Counted from the stretch's first letter, positions 8,627 through 16,914 are shown. The stretch is 64,000 bases of DNA from Pseudomonas aylmerensis (GCF_001702265.1 NZ_MAUE01000029.1:62001-126000), one strand, 5' to 3'. The notes: generated by a model not told the origin, from the letters alone. Program-made: numbers and translations.

Positions 8627-9328
8627 ATGCCCAACATCCTCCTGGTGGAAGACGACGCCGCACTCTCCGAGCTGATTGCCAGCTACCTGGAGCGCAATGG
8701 CTACCACGTCAGCGTGCTCAGCCGTGGCGACCACGTGCGTGAGCGCGCGCGGCTCAACCCGCCGGACCTGGTGATCCTCGACCTGATGCTGCCGGGCCTC
8801 GACGGCCTGCAAGTCTGCCGCCTGCTGCGCGCCGACTCGGCGGGCTTGCCGATTCTGATGCTCACCGCCCGCGATGACAGCCACGACCAGGTGCTTGGCC
8901 TCGAAATGGGTGCCGACGACTATGTGACCAAACCCTGCGAGCCACGCGTGCTGCTGGCGCGGGTGCGCACCTTGCTGCGGCGCAGCAGTTTGTCCGAACC
9001 CCAGGTGGCCAATGACCAGATCCTCATGGGCAACCTGTGCATCGACCTGTCGGAGCGCACCGTGACCTGGCGCGAGCAGGCGGTGGAGTTGTCCAGCGGC
9101 GAGTACAACCTGCTGGTGGTGCTCGCCCGGCATGCCGGCGAGGTGCTCAGCCGCGACCAGATCCTGCAACGCCTGCGCGGTATCGAGTTCAACGGCACCG
9201 ACCGCTCGGTGGACGTGGCCATTTCCAAGCTGCGCCGCAAGTTCGACGACCACGCCGGCGAAGCGCGCAAGATCAAGACGGTGTGGGGCAAGGGCTACCT
9301 GTTCAGTCGTTCCGAGTGGGAATGCTGA
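8627..9328 (+). CDS. OmpR-family response regulator (RstA/ParR-like)
   Basis: This 233-residue protein has a receiver domain at residues 1-118, with acidic pocket Glu8-Asp9-Asp10, phospho-acceptor Asp52 (VILDLMLPG) and the Lys of YVTKPCEPR. A winged-helix DNA-binding domain (residues ~135-230) follows, with the motif RSVDVAISKLRRKF. It is followed 3 bp later by its sensor kinase and is divergent from an RND efflux operon, the arrangement seen for efflux-controlling pairs. It probably activates the pump in response to envelope stress; the actual signal is unknown. The ATG start has only a weak ribosome site (CACCTTT upstream). Confidence 0.92.
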   Translation: MPNILLVEDDAALSELIASYLERNGYHVSVLSRGDHVRERARLNPPDLVILDLMLPGLDGLQVCRLLRADSAGLPILMLTARDDSHDQVLGLEMGADDYVTKPCEPRVLLARVRTLLRRSSLSEPQVANDQILMGNLCIDLSERTVTWREQAVELSSGEYNLLVVLARHAGEVLSRDQILQRLRGIEFNGTDRSVDVAISKLRRKFDDHAGEARKIKTVWGKGYLFSRSEWEC

Positions 9329-9331
9329 TCC

Positions 9332-10633
9332 ATGTTTCGTGTACTGCTGCGCCTCTCCCTGATCATCATCATCACCTACAGCGCGGCAATCTTCTTGATT
9401 CCCAAGCTGGTGATCCAACTGTTCGAGCATCGCTACCTCGACTACAACGTCGAGCAGTCGCGGGGCATGCAAAAGCTGATCGTCAAGCAGTACCTGCGCG
9501 CACCGGTGGAGCGCTGGTCGCAGGTCACCGAACAACTGGACCGCGACTTCGCGCCGCTGAAAGTGCAGTTGCTGCTGCGTCAGGACGCGCGCTACACCCC
9601 GGCGGAGGCCTTGCAGTTGGCGCAGGGCAAGCCGGTGATCCGCCTCGGGGAGTGGGGTTGGATGGAGGAGGTCAGCTCACCGATTAACGACCAGTTCGTG
9701 GTCAAGCTGACCATCCCTCCCGATTCGCTGGACATGAACCTGCTGTACTGGTCGATGAACGTGTTGATCGGCATCGCGCTGCTGGCGTGCCTGCTGGTCT
9801 GGCTGCGCCCGCACTGGCGTGACCTGGAGCGCCTGAAAAGCACGGCCACCCAACTCGGTCGCGGCAACCTGAGCGCGCGCACCGGGATTGCCCCCAGCTC
9901 CAACATCGGCAGCCTGGCCTCGGTCTTCGACACCATGGCCGGCGACATCGAGCACCTGCTCAACCAGCAGCGCGACCTGCTCAACGCCGTCTCCCACGAA
10001 TTGCGCACACCGCTGACACGCCTGGACTTCGGCCTCGCCCTGGCGCTCTCCGAAGACCTGCCCGATGCCAGCCGCGAGCGCCTGCAAAGCCTGGTGGCGC
10101 ATATTCGCGAGCTGGATGAACTGGTGCTGGAATTGCTGTCCTACAGCCGCCTGCAAAACCCGGCGCAATTGCCTGAACGCGTCGAGGTGGTGCTCGACGA
10201 ATTTATCGACAGCGTGCTCGGCAGTGTCGATGACGAGTTGGAAAACCCCGAAATCGTTATTGATGTAGCACTCGATTGCGCCGTGGAGCGCTTCAGCCTC
10301 GACCCGCGCCTCACCGCCCGTGCCTTGCAGAACCTGCTGCGCAACGCCACGCGTTACTGCGAAAAACGCATCCAGGTCGGGGTCAAGGTCTGCCCCAAGG
10401 GCTGTGAGATCTGGGTGGACGACGACGGCATCGGCATTCCGTTGGACCAGCGCGAGCGCATCTTCGAACCGTTCTACCGCCTCGACCGCAGCCGCGACCG
10501 CGCCACCGGCGGCTTCGGCCTGGGCCTGGCGATCAGCCGGCGCGCCCTCGAAGCCCAGGGCGGCACGTTAACCGCGCAGGCCTCGCCACTGGGCGGTGCC
10601 CGGTTTCGCGTGTGGCTGCCCTGCGTCGCCTGA
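9332..10633 (+). CDS. Sensor histidine kinase (RstB/ParS-like)
   Basis: This 433-residue inner-membrane kinase has TM1 at residues ~8-30, a periplasmic sensor of ~110 residues and TM2 at ~140-160. A HAMP linker, the H-box AVSHELRTPLTR (His222), an N-box (NLLRNATRY) and G-boxes (DDDGIGIP, GGFGLGLAI) follow. All catalytic motifs are intact. It sits 3 bp after the response regulator, so the two are translationally linked. The small periplasmic domain resembles the RstB/ParS type that responds to cationic or envelope-active compounds, but no ligand can be assigned from sequence. Confidence 0.92.
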   Translation: MFRVLLRLSLIIIITYSAAIFLIPKLVIQLFEHRYLDYNVEQSRGMQKLIVKQYLRAPVERWSQVTEQLDRDFAPLKVQLLLRQDARYTPAEALQLAQGKPVIRLGEWGWMEEVSSPINDQFVVKLTIPPDSLDMNLLYWSMNVLIGIALLACLLVWLRPHWRDLERLKSTATQLGRGNLSARTGIAPSSNIGSLASVFDTMAGDIEHLLNQQRDLLNAVSHELRTPLTRLDFGLALALSEDLPDASRERLQSLVAHIRELDELVLELLSYSRLQNPAQLPERVEVVLDEFIDSVLGSVDDELENPEIVIDVALDCAVERFSLDPRLTARALQNLLRNATRYCEKRIQVGVKVCPKGCEIWVDDDGIGIPLDQRERIFEPFYRLDRSRDRATGGFGLGLAISRRALEAQGGTLTAQASPLGGARFRVWLPCVA

Positions 10634-11308
10634 TCAGAGCACTTTGACCGCGCGGCCGATTGCCTGGATCGGCCCCGTGGGTTTGCCGGTGGGTGAGCCG
10701 CTCGGGGCTTCGAGGGTCAGCTCGAACAGCTGGTTTGGCGTCAGCGGCGGCAGCTTGTCCAGCGGCACCGAGAGGGTCTGTCCCGGCTTGACCAGGCCCA
10801 GGGACACCGGCCCTTGCCAGCCGTCGCCTTTGGTCCAGAACTGCAGGGCCTTGTCGGCCGGGACTTCCATCACCCCCAATGGAATCAACTGAATCTGCTG
10901 ATTGTGGCTGGCCTGGATCACCCAGCCCGGCGCCTGGCTCTGTGGCGCCACCAGCACCACCACGAAGCTCGGCGCGGCGCCGGGTGGGCGGGTCAGCAGC
11001 AACGCAGACAGCACCAGGCTCGCCAGCAGGCCGGCACCGGCAAGGCCGCGCCACACGGCCAGCAGGTTCCACCACGGCACGCCGCTGGCGGCGGGGGCGA
11101 GGGTGCGCTCGATGCGCCGCCACAGGTGAGGCGAGGGCGGCACCGGTTCTGCCAGGGCTGTCAGGGGTAATAGCCGTTGCTCCCAGGCATCCACCGCGGC
11201 CTGCAGTTCGGCATCGTGCGGCAGGCGGCGGTCCACCTCGGCACGCTGCTCGATGGGCAGGGTGCCGAGCACGTATTCGCTGGCCAGTTCGTCGAGTGTT
11301 TCGTTCAT
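10634..11308 (-). CDS. Anti-sigma factor (RskA-type)
   Basis: This 224-residue protein has an N-terminal zinc-less anti-sigma helical domain (LASEYVLGTLPIEQR, residues ~5-40). One membrane segment (~85-105, LLAVWRGLAGAGLLASLVLS) and a periplasmic RskA-like C-terminal domain follow. It would hold the sigma factor encoded immediately upstream at the inner membrane. The start used is the ATG at 11308, whose ATGA overlaps the sigma-factor stop codon, giving translational coupling. A GTG three codons earlier is possible. The 3' end faces the sensor-kinase gene with no spacing, as its stop directly adjoins that of the kinase. Confidence 0.85.
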   Translation of the reverse strand: MNETLDELASEYVLGTLPIEQRAEVDRRLPHDAELQAAVDAWEQRLLPLTALAEPVPPSPHLWRRIERTLAPAASGVPWWNLLAVWRGLAGAGLLASLVLSALLLTRPPGAAPSFVVVLVAPQSQAPGWVIQASHNQQIQLIPLGVMEVPADKALQFWTKGDGWQGPVSLGLVKPGQTLSVPLDKLPPLTPNQLFELTLEAPSGSPTGKPTGPIQAIGRAVKVL

Positions 11309-11835
11309 GCCATGCACTCCCGCAACGCGGTGAGGCTACGTTTGATCCAGGCTTTGACAGTGCCCAATGGGGTGCCCAGTTTTTGCGCGATTTCGCTGTG
11401 GGAATAACCGTCGACATAGGCATGCAGGATGCAGGTGCGACGGGCCGGGTCGAGTTGCTCCAGGCAGGTGTGCATCTGCCCCGAGCGCGCGGGAAATTCA
11501 AAGGTCACGGTGTCGGCGGCGAGCTGTTCGTGTTCCTCGCCCAGCGCCACCTCGCGATGCTGGTTGCGCACGTGGTTGAGCGCCAGGTGGCGGGTCACGC
11601 TGAATACCCAGCCGCGTGCCGAGCCGCGCACGGGGTCGAAACTGCCGGCGCCGCGCCAGATCCTGATAAACGCGTCGTGCACGATGTCTTCGGCCAGGGC
11701 CTTGTCCCGCACGATGCGCAATGCGACGCCGAGCAAACGGCTGCTGTCCTGCTCATACAACTGGCGCAGGGCGCGTTGGTCGCCCCGGGCACAGGCCGAG
11801 AGGCAGGCTGGGTAATCAAAGAGGGTCTCAGGCAA
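11305..11835 (-). CDS. ECF-type RNA polymerase sigma factor
   Basis: This is 176 residues from a TTG start at 11835. Region 2 (RALRQLYEQDSSRLLGVALR through DIVHDAFIRIW) and region 4 (LDPARRTCILHAYVDGYSHSEIAQKLGTPLGTVKAWIKRSL) are both present, as in SigK/RpoE-like group IV sigma factors. The frame stays open to 11922, but that extension reads through a GTGGCGAGC palindrome, so the TTG preceded by an AGGAA ribosome site fits better. It overlaps its anti-sigma gene by 4 bp. The secreted DUF3455 gene just upstream on the same strand is a plausible target or operon partner. Confidence 0.85.
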   Translation of the reverse strand: MPETLFDYPACLSACARGDQRALRQLYEQDSSRLLGVALRIVRDKALAEDIVHDAFIRIWRGAGSFDPVRGSARGWVFSVTRHLALNHVRNQHREVALGEEHEQLAADTVTFEFPARSGQMHTCLEQLDPARRTCILHAYVDGYSHSEIAQKLGTPLGTVKAWIKRSLTALRECMA

Positions 11836-11881
11836 AACGTTGTATTCCTGGCACTGAATTAACCACCGCCACGGCCCCTGT

Positions 11882-11905
11882 GTGGCGAGCAAGCGTGCTC
11901 GCCAC
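11882..11905. repeat. REP-like palindrome upstream of the sigma-factor gene
   Basis: A perfect inverted repeat, GTGGCGAGCA / TGCTCGCCAC with a 4-nt loop, lies between the DUF3455 gene and the sigma factor. It belongs to the GTGGCGAGC REP class also seen in the REPIN near 4 kb. It may attenuate read-through between the two genes. Confidence 0.7.
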
Positions 11906-11946
11906 GACACGCCGGCGCCCACAGGGGGCAGCGTAGCTGACTTTGC

Positions 11947-12468
11947 TCAGCTGGCGGACCAGAAAATGTAATCGGCCTGGTAGCTCACCACCGCCTGCTC
12001 ACCCTTGTTGGCGGCGCTGCACGCGGTACTCGGGGCAACACCCCCTTTGAGCCCGACCCGCTGGATGTAGCTCACGCCGCTCATCGCGCCCTTGCCTTCG
12101 GCCGGGTTGGCCTTGACCAGTTGATAGGGCAGGTTGCCGGCACCCGACGGCGCCACGGCGAGCTGGGTGCCGGTGATTTTCGAACCGTCCTTGGCCTGCC
12201 AGGTGGCCGGTGGGCCGAAATAGGTGCCGACGGGCTTGCCGCTGCGATCATTGAGCACGGCCTTGGGGCCGACGAAGGTCCACTCGGTCTGGCCGGCGGC
12301 ATTGGGCTTGTCGCGGCACTCGTAGGTGATTTCGCCAACGCCGGTGGTTTCCAGCGCGACCTTGTGGCCCGCCGGCACTTTGATGCTGTCGGGCAGGCCG
12401 GACTGGGCAAAAGCGGCGGGGGCGGCGAACAACAAGCCGGTGAGGCAGAGCAGTGTTTTAGCGTTCAT
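11947..12468 (-). CDS. Secreted DUF3455 protein
   Basis: This 173-residue protein starts with a clear Sec signal peptide (MNAKTLLCLTGLLFAAPAAFAQ, cut after AFA). The mature part has the DUF3455 pattern: VPAGHKVALETTGVGEITYECR, then FVGPKAVLNDRSGKPVGTYFGPPATW, and near the end YIQRVGLKGGVAPSTAC. The family has no established function. It is found downstream of or next to ECF sigma/anti-sigma pairs, as here, so a cell-envelope stress role is a reasonable guess. Two Cys residues (in ECRD and TACS) could form a disulfide. Confidence 0.82.
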   Translation of the reverse strand: MNAKTLLCLTGLLFAAPAAFAQSGLPDSIKVPAGHKVALETTGVGEITYECRDKPNAAGQTEWTFVGPKAVLNDRSGKPVGTYFGPPATWQAKDGSKITGTQLAVAPSGAGNLPYQLVKANPAEGKGAMSGVSYIQRVGLKGGVAPSTACSAANKGEQAVVSYQADYIFWSAS

Positions 12469-12605
12469 CGGTGCTTCTCCATTCAGTCAAACAGCGGGGG
12501 TACTGGAAGGACTACCCATGACGCGCACGATTGGATGCAGCGATTAGAAAATAAAGTCATGAAGGCGCACACTGTGTCCCCGCTTTATCCGAGGAGAGAT
12601 TGGCA

Positions 12606-13376
12606 ATGACTGGTGTCCACGCGTCTGCTCAACAAGGTTTCTCCACCCAGGCCGTCACCTACGCCCAGGGCCGGCCGGATTATCCACGGCAACTGACCGG
12701 CTGGCTCACGGAGGCGCTCGGCGTTGACGCGCAGTCAACTGTCATCGACCTGGGCGCCGGCACCGGCAAATTCACGCGTTTGCTCAGCACCCTGGCGCCG
12801 ACCCTGATCGCCGTCGAACCGGTGCAGGCGATGGGCGCGCAGTTGAGCAAGCTGTTGCCGGACGTGCGCCTGGTCGACGGTACCGCCGACTCCATGCCCC
12901 TGGCCGCCGCCAGTGCCGACGCGGTGGTCTGCGCCCAGGCGTTCCACTGGTTCTCGACCCAGGCGGCGCTGCAGGAGATCCACCGTGTACTCAAACCCGC
13001 GGGCCGGCTGGGACTGGTGTGGAATGTGCGCGATGAGTCGGTGGCCTGGGTCGCGGCAATCACCGCTATCATCACGCCTTACGAGGGCGATACGCCGCGC
13101 TTTCATACCGGGCGCTGGCGCGAAGCCTTTACCGGCGAGCTTTTTTCCGCGCCTGAACTTAGCTGTTTCCCGTATAGCCATGTCGGCAGCCCTCAAGAGG
13201 TGATCATGGATCGCTTCCTCTCGGTGAGCTTTATCGCTGCGCTGCCAGACGCGGAAAAGGCCAAGGTGACCGCGCAGTTGCAGGACTTGATCGACACCCA
13301 TCCGGACCTGCGCGGGCGCGACACCGTGGCCTTCCCGTACCAGACTCAGGCGTACGTCTGCCGTCGATTGAGCTAA
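12606..13376 (+). CDS. Class I SAM-dependent methyltransferase (UbiE/BioC-like)
   Basis: This is 256 residues from the ATG at 12606, which has GAGGAGAG eight bases upstream; a TTG two codons earlier lies too close to that site. Motif I (VIDLGAGTGKFTRLL), the acidic loop (AVEP), motif II (ADAVVCAQAFHWF) and motif III (RVLKPAGRLGLVWNVRDE) define a Methyltransf_11/25-type Rossmann methyltransferase. The His-Trp-Phe after motif II is common in the trans-aconitate/uncharacterised yeast-like branch. The substrate is unknown. It is divergent from DUF3455 and appears monocistronic. Confidence 0.87.
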   Translation: MTGVHASAQQGFSTQAVTYAQGRPDYPRQLTGWLTEALGVDAQSTVIDLGAGTGKFTRLLSTLAPTLIAVEPVQAMGAQLSKLLPDVRLVDGTADSMPLAAASADAVVCAQAFHWFSTQAALQEIHRVLKPAGRLGLVWNVRDESVAWVAAITAIITPYEGDTPRFHTGRWREAFTGELFSAPELSCFPYSHVGSPQEVIMDRFLSVSFIAALPDAEKAKVTAQLQDLIDTHPDLRGRDTVAFPYQTQAYVCRRLS

Positions 13377-13467
13377 AAGGCATAAAGTCAGATCATATTG
13401 ATATAAGTCGTTATAAGAAAAATCGCTATCCTGCGGCCAGAAATTTATAAGGCCGCGGGAAGTTGTA

Positions 13468-14253
13468 ATGGATGTGGGTAATGTTGGTTTTGTAGTCGCG
13501 GGCCTGATCGTTGGTTTTATCGTGGGCATGACCGGCGTGGGCGGGGGCTCGTTGATGACGCCGATCCTGTTGTGGTTCGGCATCAATCCGGCCACGGCGG
13601 TCGGCACTGACTTGTTGTACGCCGCGATCACCAAGTCCGGTGGCGTGCTGGTACACAGCAAGAACAAGAACATCGACTGGACCATCACCGGCTGGCTGAC
13701 CCTGGGCAGCGTGCCTGCCGTGTTGCTGACCTTGTGGTTCCTCGCCAGCCTGCACACTGACCCCAGCGCCATGAACGCGGTGATCAAGCAGGCCCTCGGC
13801 GTGGTGCTGCTGCTGACGGCCCTGGCGATCCTGTTCAAGAAAAGCCTGCTGGCCTTCGCCCAGCGCCATGCCGGCGATGGCTACCACATGAACCCGCGCA
13901 ACCTGAATGCGTTGACGGTGGTGACCGGTGCCGTGCTGGGCACCATGGTCGCGCTGACCTCCATCGGCGCCGGCGCACTCGGCACCGTCGCGTTGTTCAT
14001 CCTCTATCCGTTCCTGGCCACCCGCCGCCTGGTGGGCACCGAGATCGCCCACGCCGTGCCCCTGACCCTGGTGGCGGGCCTGGGCCACGCCGGCATGGGC
14101 AATATGGACTGGCACCTGCTGGGCTTTTTGCTGATGGGCTCGCTGCCGGGCATTTACCTGGGCAGCCACATGACCGGCAAAGTCCCGGACGGCGTATTGC
14201 GCCCGTGCCTGGCGATCATGTTGATGACCATCGGTTACAAACTGGCCTTTTAA
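13468..14253 (+). CDS. TauE/SafE-family sulfite/organosulfonate exporter
   Basis: This 261-residue, eight-helix membrane protein has the family start (GLIVGFIVGMTGVGGGSLMTPILLWFG), with the duplicated internal half recognisable at TSIGAGALGTVALFILYPFLATRRLVGTEI. TauE/SafE proteins export sulfite, sulfoacetate or related anions. Its neighbours are a DszC-like flavoprotein and dimethylsulfone monooxygenase, whose pathway ends in sulfite. Removing excess sulfite is therefore a reasonable role. Upstream (13377-13467) is an AT-rich stretch with a GCGGCC-N12-GGCCGC inverted repeat next to the start codon. Confidence 0.85.
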   Translation: MDVGNVGFVVAGLIVGFIVGMTGVGGGSLMTPILLWFGINPATAVGTDLLYAAITKSGGVLVHSKNKNIDWTITGWLTLGSVPAVLLTLWFLASLHTDPSAMNAVIKQALGVVLLLTALAILFKKSLLAFAQRHAGDGYHMNPRNLNALTVVTGAVLGTMVALTSIGAGALGTVALFILYPFLATRRLVGTEIAHAVPLTLVAGLGHAGMGNMDWHLLGFLLMGSLPGIYLGSHMTGKVPDGVLRPCLAIMLMTIGYKLAF

Positions 14254-14274
14254 GACATAACAGGGTCCAAAGGT

Positions 14275-14300
14275 GAGAGGGGGCAAGCCCCTCCCACATG
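14275..14300. repeat. Single REP element between convergent genes
   Basis: GAGGGG-GCAAG-CCCCTC followed by CCACATG is a solo copy of the GTGGGAGGGGCTTGCC REP class. It lies between the TauE-type gene and the convergent flavoprotein gene, where it can serve as a bidirectional transcript end. Confidence 0.7.
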
Positions 14301-14321
14301 CTGACTGCGATCAACCTTGAT

Positions 14322-15560
14322 TCAGGCTTTCGCCGGCCCATTGCCGATCTGCCACACAAACGGCGGCTCGGTCGCATTGATCACCCAGTCGCCGACGATC
14401 CGCGCCTTGTAGATCACCGGGTTGTGCGACGACACCGTGCGCGCATTGCGCCAGTGGCGGTCCAGGGACTTGCCCTGGCGCACATCAGACGCCCCCAGCG
14501 CATTGAACAGTTCGCTGGTGGCGCGCTGGATCAATTCCGACACCACCACCTGCGCCGTGGCCGACTCGATCTCGGCGGCCAGATTGGCCGCGTGCTCAGC
14601 CGCATCATCGCCGCCAAACCGTGCCAGGTAAGCCTGTTGCGCCGGCGCTGCGGCTTTCAACGCGCTGGCTTCGGCGGCATACACCAGCGCCGCGACTTCA
14701 CCCACCACCTGCTGGACCTGTGCATCCTGGCTGACATGCGGCGCATTGCCGTGGCTGTAGATGCGTTTGCGGCTGCGCACCTGATGGGCGACATCGCGCA
14801 ACGCGGCGCGGCCGATACCGGCGAGGCTGGCGAGCAGCACCAACTGGTAGAACGCGGTCTGGTATTTGAAGCGGGTAGCGAAGTCGATGACGTTGTCCGC
14901 CTCCACCACCGCATCGGTAAAGCGCGAGGTGCCGCTGCCGGTGGTGCGTTGGCCGAAACCGTCCCAATCATCGCTGTGCACCACGCCGGGCTGGCGCGCG
15001 CGCGTGGCGGCGATCACATCGCCGCCGGTGTCGCTGCGTTGGGCGTACACGTCGATCCAATCAGCGAAAATGCTGCCGGTGCTGTAGAACTTTTCGCCGT
15101 TGAGCTTCCAGTTATCGCCATCCGGGCTGACCTGGGTGACCACCTCACCGATGGCCACGGCGCCGATTTCAGTCCAGGCGCAACCGACGATATCGCCGTC
15201 GACAAAGCGCTTGAACCACAGGTCGCGGCCGGCACTCGGGGCGGCGTTGAGGCGATCTTCGGCAAACGCGAAATGCCCGCGCAGGGCCTGGGGCACGTTG
15301 GAGTCGGCTTCAGCCAGCTCGATCAGCAATTCGAACAACTGCGGCAGGGACGCGCCGCCACCGCCGTATTCCACCGGCACCCGCACTGCGCCGAAACCGG
15401 CGTGTTTGAGCCACTGGATCGGTTCATGGGGCAGGGTGCGGGTTTGCTCGCGCTCCACCGCACCCGCAGCGATACGCTGGAAAATCGGGCGAAAGCGCGC
15501 GGCGAGGGTGGTGTAGTCGACGCCGGTGGACAGCGGGTTGATGACGTGTTGTTCGGTCAT
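14322..15560 (-). CDS. Acyl-CoA dehydrogenase-fold flavin monooxygenase (DszC/SfnB/SfnC type)
   Basis: This is 412 residues from the ATG at 15560 (GGAG ribosome site). It has the acyl-CoA dehydrogenase fold: an N-terminal helical domain (LPHEPIQWLKHAGFGAVRVPVEYGG), a middle beta domain (VGCAWTEIG, DNWKLNGEKFYSTGS) and a C-terminal four-helix bundle. The end, DRHWRNARTVSSHNPVIYKARIVGDW, matches flavin-dependent sulfur monooxygenases such as DszC and the SfnB/SfnC proteins. It probably oxidises an organosulfur compound for use as sulfur source with reduced flavin. It is divergent from sfnG, and each gene has a sigma54-type promoter, so the two are probably induced together under sulfate limitation. 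Exact subfamily is uncertain. Confidence 0.78.
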   Translation of the reverse strand: MTEQHVINPLSTGVDYTTLAARFRPIFQRIAAGAVEREQTRTLPHEPIQWLKHAGFGAVRVPVEYGGGGASLPQLFELLIELAEADSNVPQALRGHFAFAEDRLNAAPSAGRDLWFKRFVDGDIVGCAWTEIGAVAIGEVVTQVSPDGDNWKLNGEKFYSTGSIFADWIDVYAQRSDTGGDVIAATRARQPGVVHSDDWDGFGQRTTGSGTSRFTDAVVEADNVIDFATRFKYQTAFYQLVLLASLAGIGRAALRDVAHQVRSRKRIYSHGNAPHVSQDAQVQQVVGEVAALVYAAEASALKAAAPAQQAYLARFGGDDAAEHAANLAAEIESATAQVVVSELIQRATSELFNALGASDVRQGKSLDRHWRNARTVSSHNPVIYKARIVGDWVINATEPPFVWQIGNGPAKA

Positions 15561-15601
15561 GGGCAAAAGCTCCAGGGCAGTGATCAATGCCAAGGGTGAT
15601 T

Positions 15602-15616
15602 GCACACTCCGTGCCG
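15602..15616 (-). promoter_or_regulatory. Sigma54-type promoter for the DszC-like gene
   Basis: Read on the minus strand this is CGGCACG-GAGT-GTGC. It matches the -24/-12 consensus TGGCACG-N4-TTGC at 9 of 11 fixed positions and keeps the invariant GG-N10-GC. It lies 41 bp upstream of the start codon, predicting a ~30-nt leader. Confidence 0.65.
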
Positions 15617-15656
15617 GGTGCCTGGGCCCATGTTTACGCGGGAGATGCTGCGCCAG

Positions 15657-15674
15657 CTGTTGCCCCAGCAACAG
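15657..15674. promoter_or_regulatory. Palindrome between the two sigma54 promoters (possible activator site)
   Basis: CTGTTGC-CCCA-GCAACAG is a perfect 7-bp inverted repeat located between the divergent promoters, where an enhancer-binding activator (SfnR in known dimethylsulfone systems) would bind. A second inverted repeat, CAGGCG-TCTT-CGCCTG, lies at 15703-15718. Assignment to SfnR is inference. Confidence 0.4.
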
Positions 15675-15773
15675 TGAACCGACAAACCGCCACGATCCGT
15701 GACAGGCGTCTTCGCCTGATCGCCGGCCGGGTTTTCCGCCGTAGCCCGCACGGCGCGTGCGTTTGCCCACGGC

Positions 15774-15788
15774 TGGCACGCTTGCTGC
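15774..15788 (+). promoter_or_regulatory. Sigma54-type promoter for sfnG
   Basis: TGGCACG-CTTG-CTGC matches the sigma54 -24/-12 consensus at 10 of 11 fixed positions with GG-N10-GC spacing. Transcription would start near 15800, about 29 nt before the sfnG ATG. Known dimethylsulfone monooxygenase genes in Pseudomonas are sigma54/SfnR dependent. Confidence 0.75.
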
Positions 15789-15828
15789 TCAACCCCTCGG
15801 TACATCCCTGTGTGCGAGGTAGTGATCG

Positions 15829-16914
15829 ATGAGTCAGCAAGCCGTGAAATTTGCCTATTGGGTGCCCAACGTCAGCGGTGGGCTGGTGGTGAGCAAGATC
15901 GAACAGCGCACCCATTGGGGCATCGACTACAACCGCAAACTGGCGCAACTGGCCGAAGCCGCCGGCTTCGAATATGGCCTGACGCAGATTCGCTTCACCG
16001 CCGGCTACGGCGCTGAGAACCAGCATGAGTCCGTGGCGTTCAGCCACGCGCTGCTGGCGGCGACCACCACGCTCAAAGTGATTGCCGCGATCCTGCCCGG
16101 CCCATGGCAACCAGCGCTGGCGGCCAAGCAACTGGCAACCATTGACCAGCTCACCAACGGCCGCATCGCGGTGAACATCGTCAGTGGCTGGTTCAAGGGT
16201 GAGTTCCAGGCCATCGGCGAACACTGGCTGGAACACGACGAGCGTTATCGTCGCTCCGAGGAATTCATCCGTGCCCTCAAGGGCATCTGGACCCAGGACA
16301 ACTTCACCTTCAAGGGCGACTTCTATCGCTTCAACCAATACACCCTCAAGCCCAAGCCGCTGGGCCACCCGGAAGTGTTCCAGGGCGGCAGTTCGCGGGC
16401 GGCGCGCGACATGGCGGCGCGGGTGTCGGACTGGTACTTCACCAACGGCAACACCCCGGAAGGCATCAAGGCCCAGGTCGATGACATTCGCGCCAAGGCC
16501 GCTGCGAACAACCATTCGGTCAAGGTCGGCGTCAACGCCTTCATCATCGCCCGGGATACCGAGGAAGAAGCCCGCGCCGTGCTCGCGGAAATCATCGACA
16601 AGGCCGATCCGGAGGCGGTGAATGCGTTCGGCGACGCGGCCCGGCAGGCCGGCAAGGCTTCCCCCGAAGGCGAGGGCAACTGGGCCAAGTCCAGCTTCGA
16701 AGACCTGGTGCAGTACAACGACGGCTTCAAGACCAACCTGATCGGCACCCCGCAGCAGATCGCCGAGCGCATCGTCGCACTCAAGGCCGTGGGCGTGGAC
16801 CTGGTACTGGCCGGCTTCCTGCACTTCCAGGAAGAGGTCGAGTACTTCGGCCAGCGCGTGTTGCCACTGGTGCGCGAGCTGGAGGCCAAGGCCGCGATCA
16901 AGCAGGTGGCCTGA
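15829..16914 (+). CDS. sfnG: Dimethylsulfone monooxygenase SfnG
   Basis: This 361-residue luciferase-like FMNH2-dependent monooxygenase has the SfnG signature start (KFAYWVPNVSGGLVVSKIEQ) and a typical length (~363). It has the conserved LLM motifs AKQLATIDQLTNGRIAVNIVSGW and EVFQGGSSRAARDMAARVSDWYF. The enzyme converts dimethylsulfone plus O2 to methanesulfinate and formaldehyde. Methanesulfinate is then processed by Msu/Ssu-type enzymes, not in this window, to sulfite. It is preceded by a sigma54 promoter and divergent from a DszC-like partner. Its 3' end overlaps the convergent GNAT/C39 gene by 17 bp. Confidence 0.92.
   Translation: MSQQAVKFAYWVPNVSGGLVVSKIEQRTHWGIDYNRKLAQLAEAAGFEYGLTQIRFTAGYGAENQHESVAFSHALLAATTTLKVIAAILPGPWQPALAAKQLATIDQLTNGRIAVNIVSGWFKGEFQAIGEHWLEHDERYRRSEEFIRALKGIWTQDNFTFKGDFYRFNQYTLKPKPLGHPEVFQGGSSRAARDMAARVSDWYFTNGNTPEGIKAQVDDIRAKAAANNHSVKVGVNAFIIARDTEEEARAVLAEIIDKADPEAVNAFGDAARQAGKASPEGEGNWAKSSFEDLVQYNDGFKTNLIGTPQQIAERIVALKAVGVDLVLAGFLHFQEEVEYFGQRVLPLVRELEAKAAIKQVA

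Noticed and set aside
14298..15599. 433-codon ORF antisense to the DszC-like gene
   Set aside because: It is a shadow frame with no domain signature. The minus-strand gene has a ribosome site, a promoter and conserved flavoprotein motifs.
15657..15674. Lux box in the sfn intergenic region
   Set aside because: The palindrome is CTG-N12-CAG, 2 bp longer than the N10 spacing of LuxR sites. It is better considered a sigma54-activator candidate.
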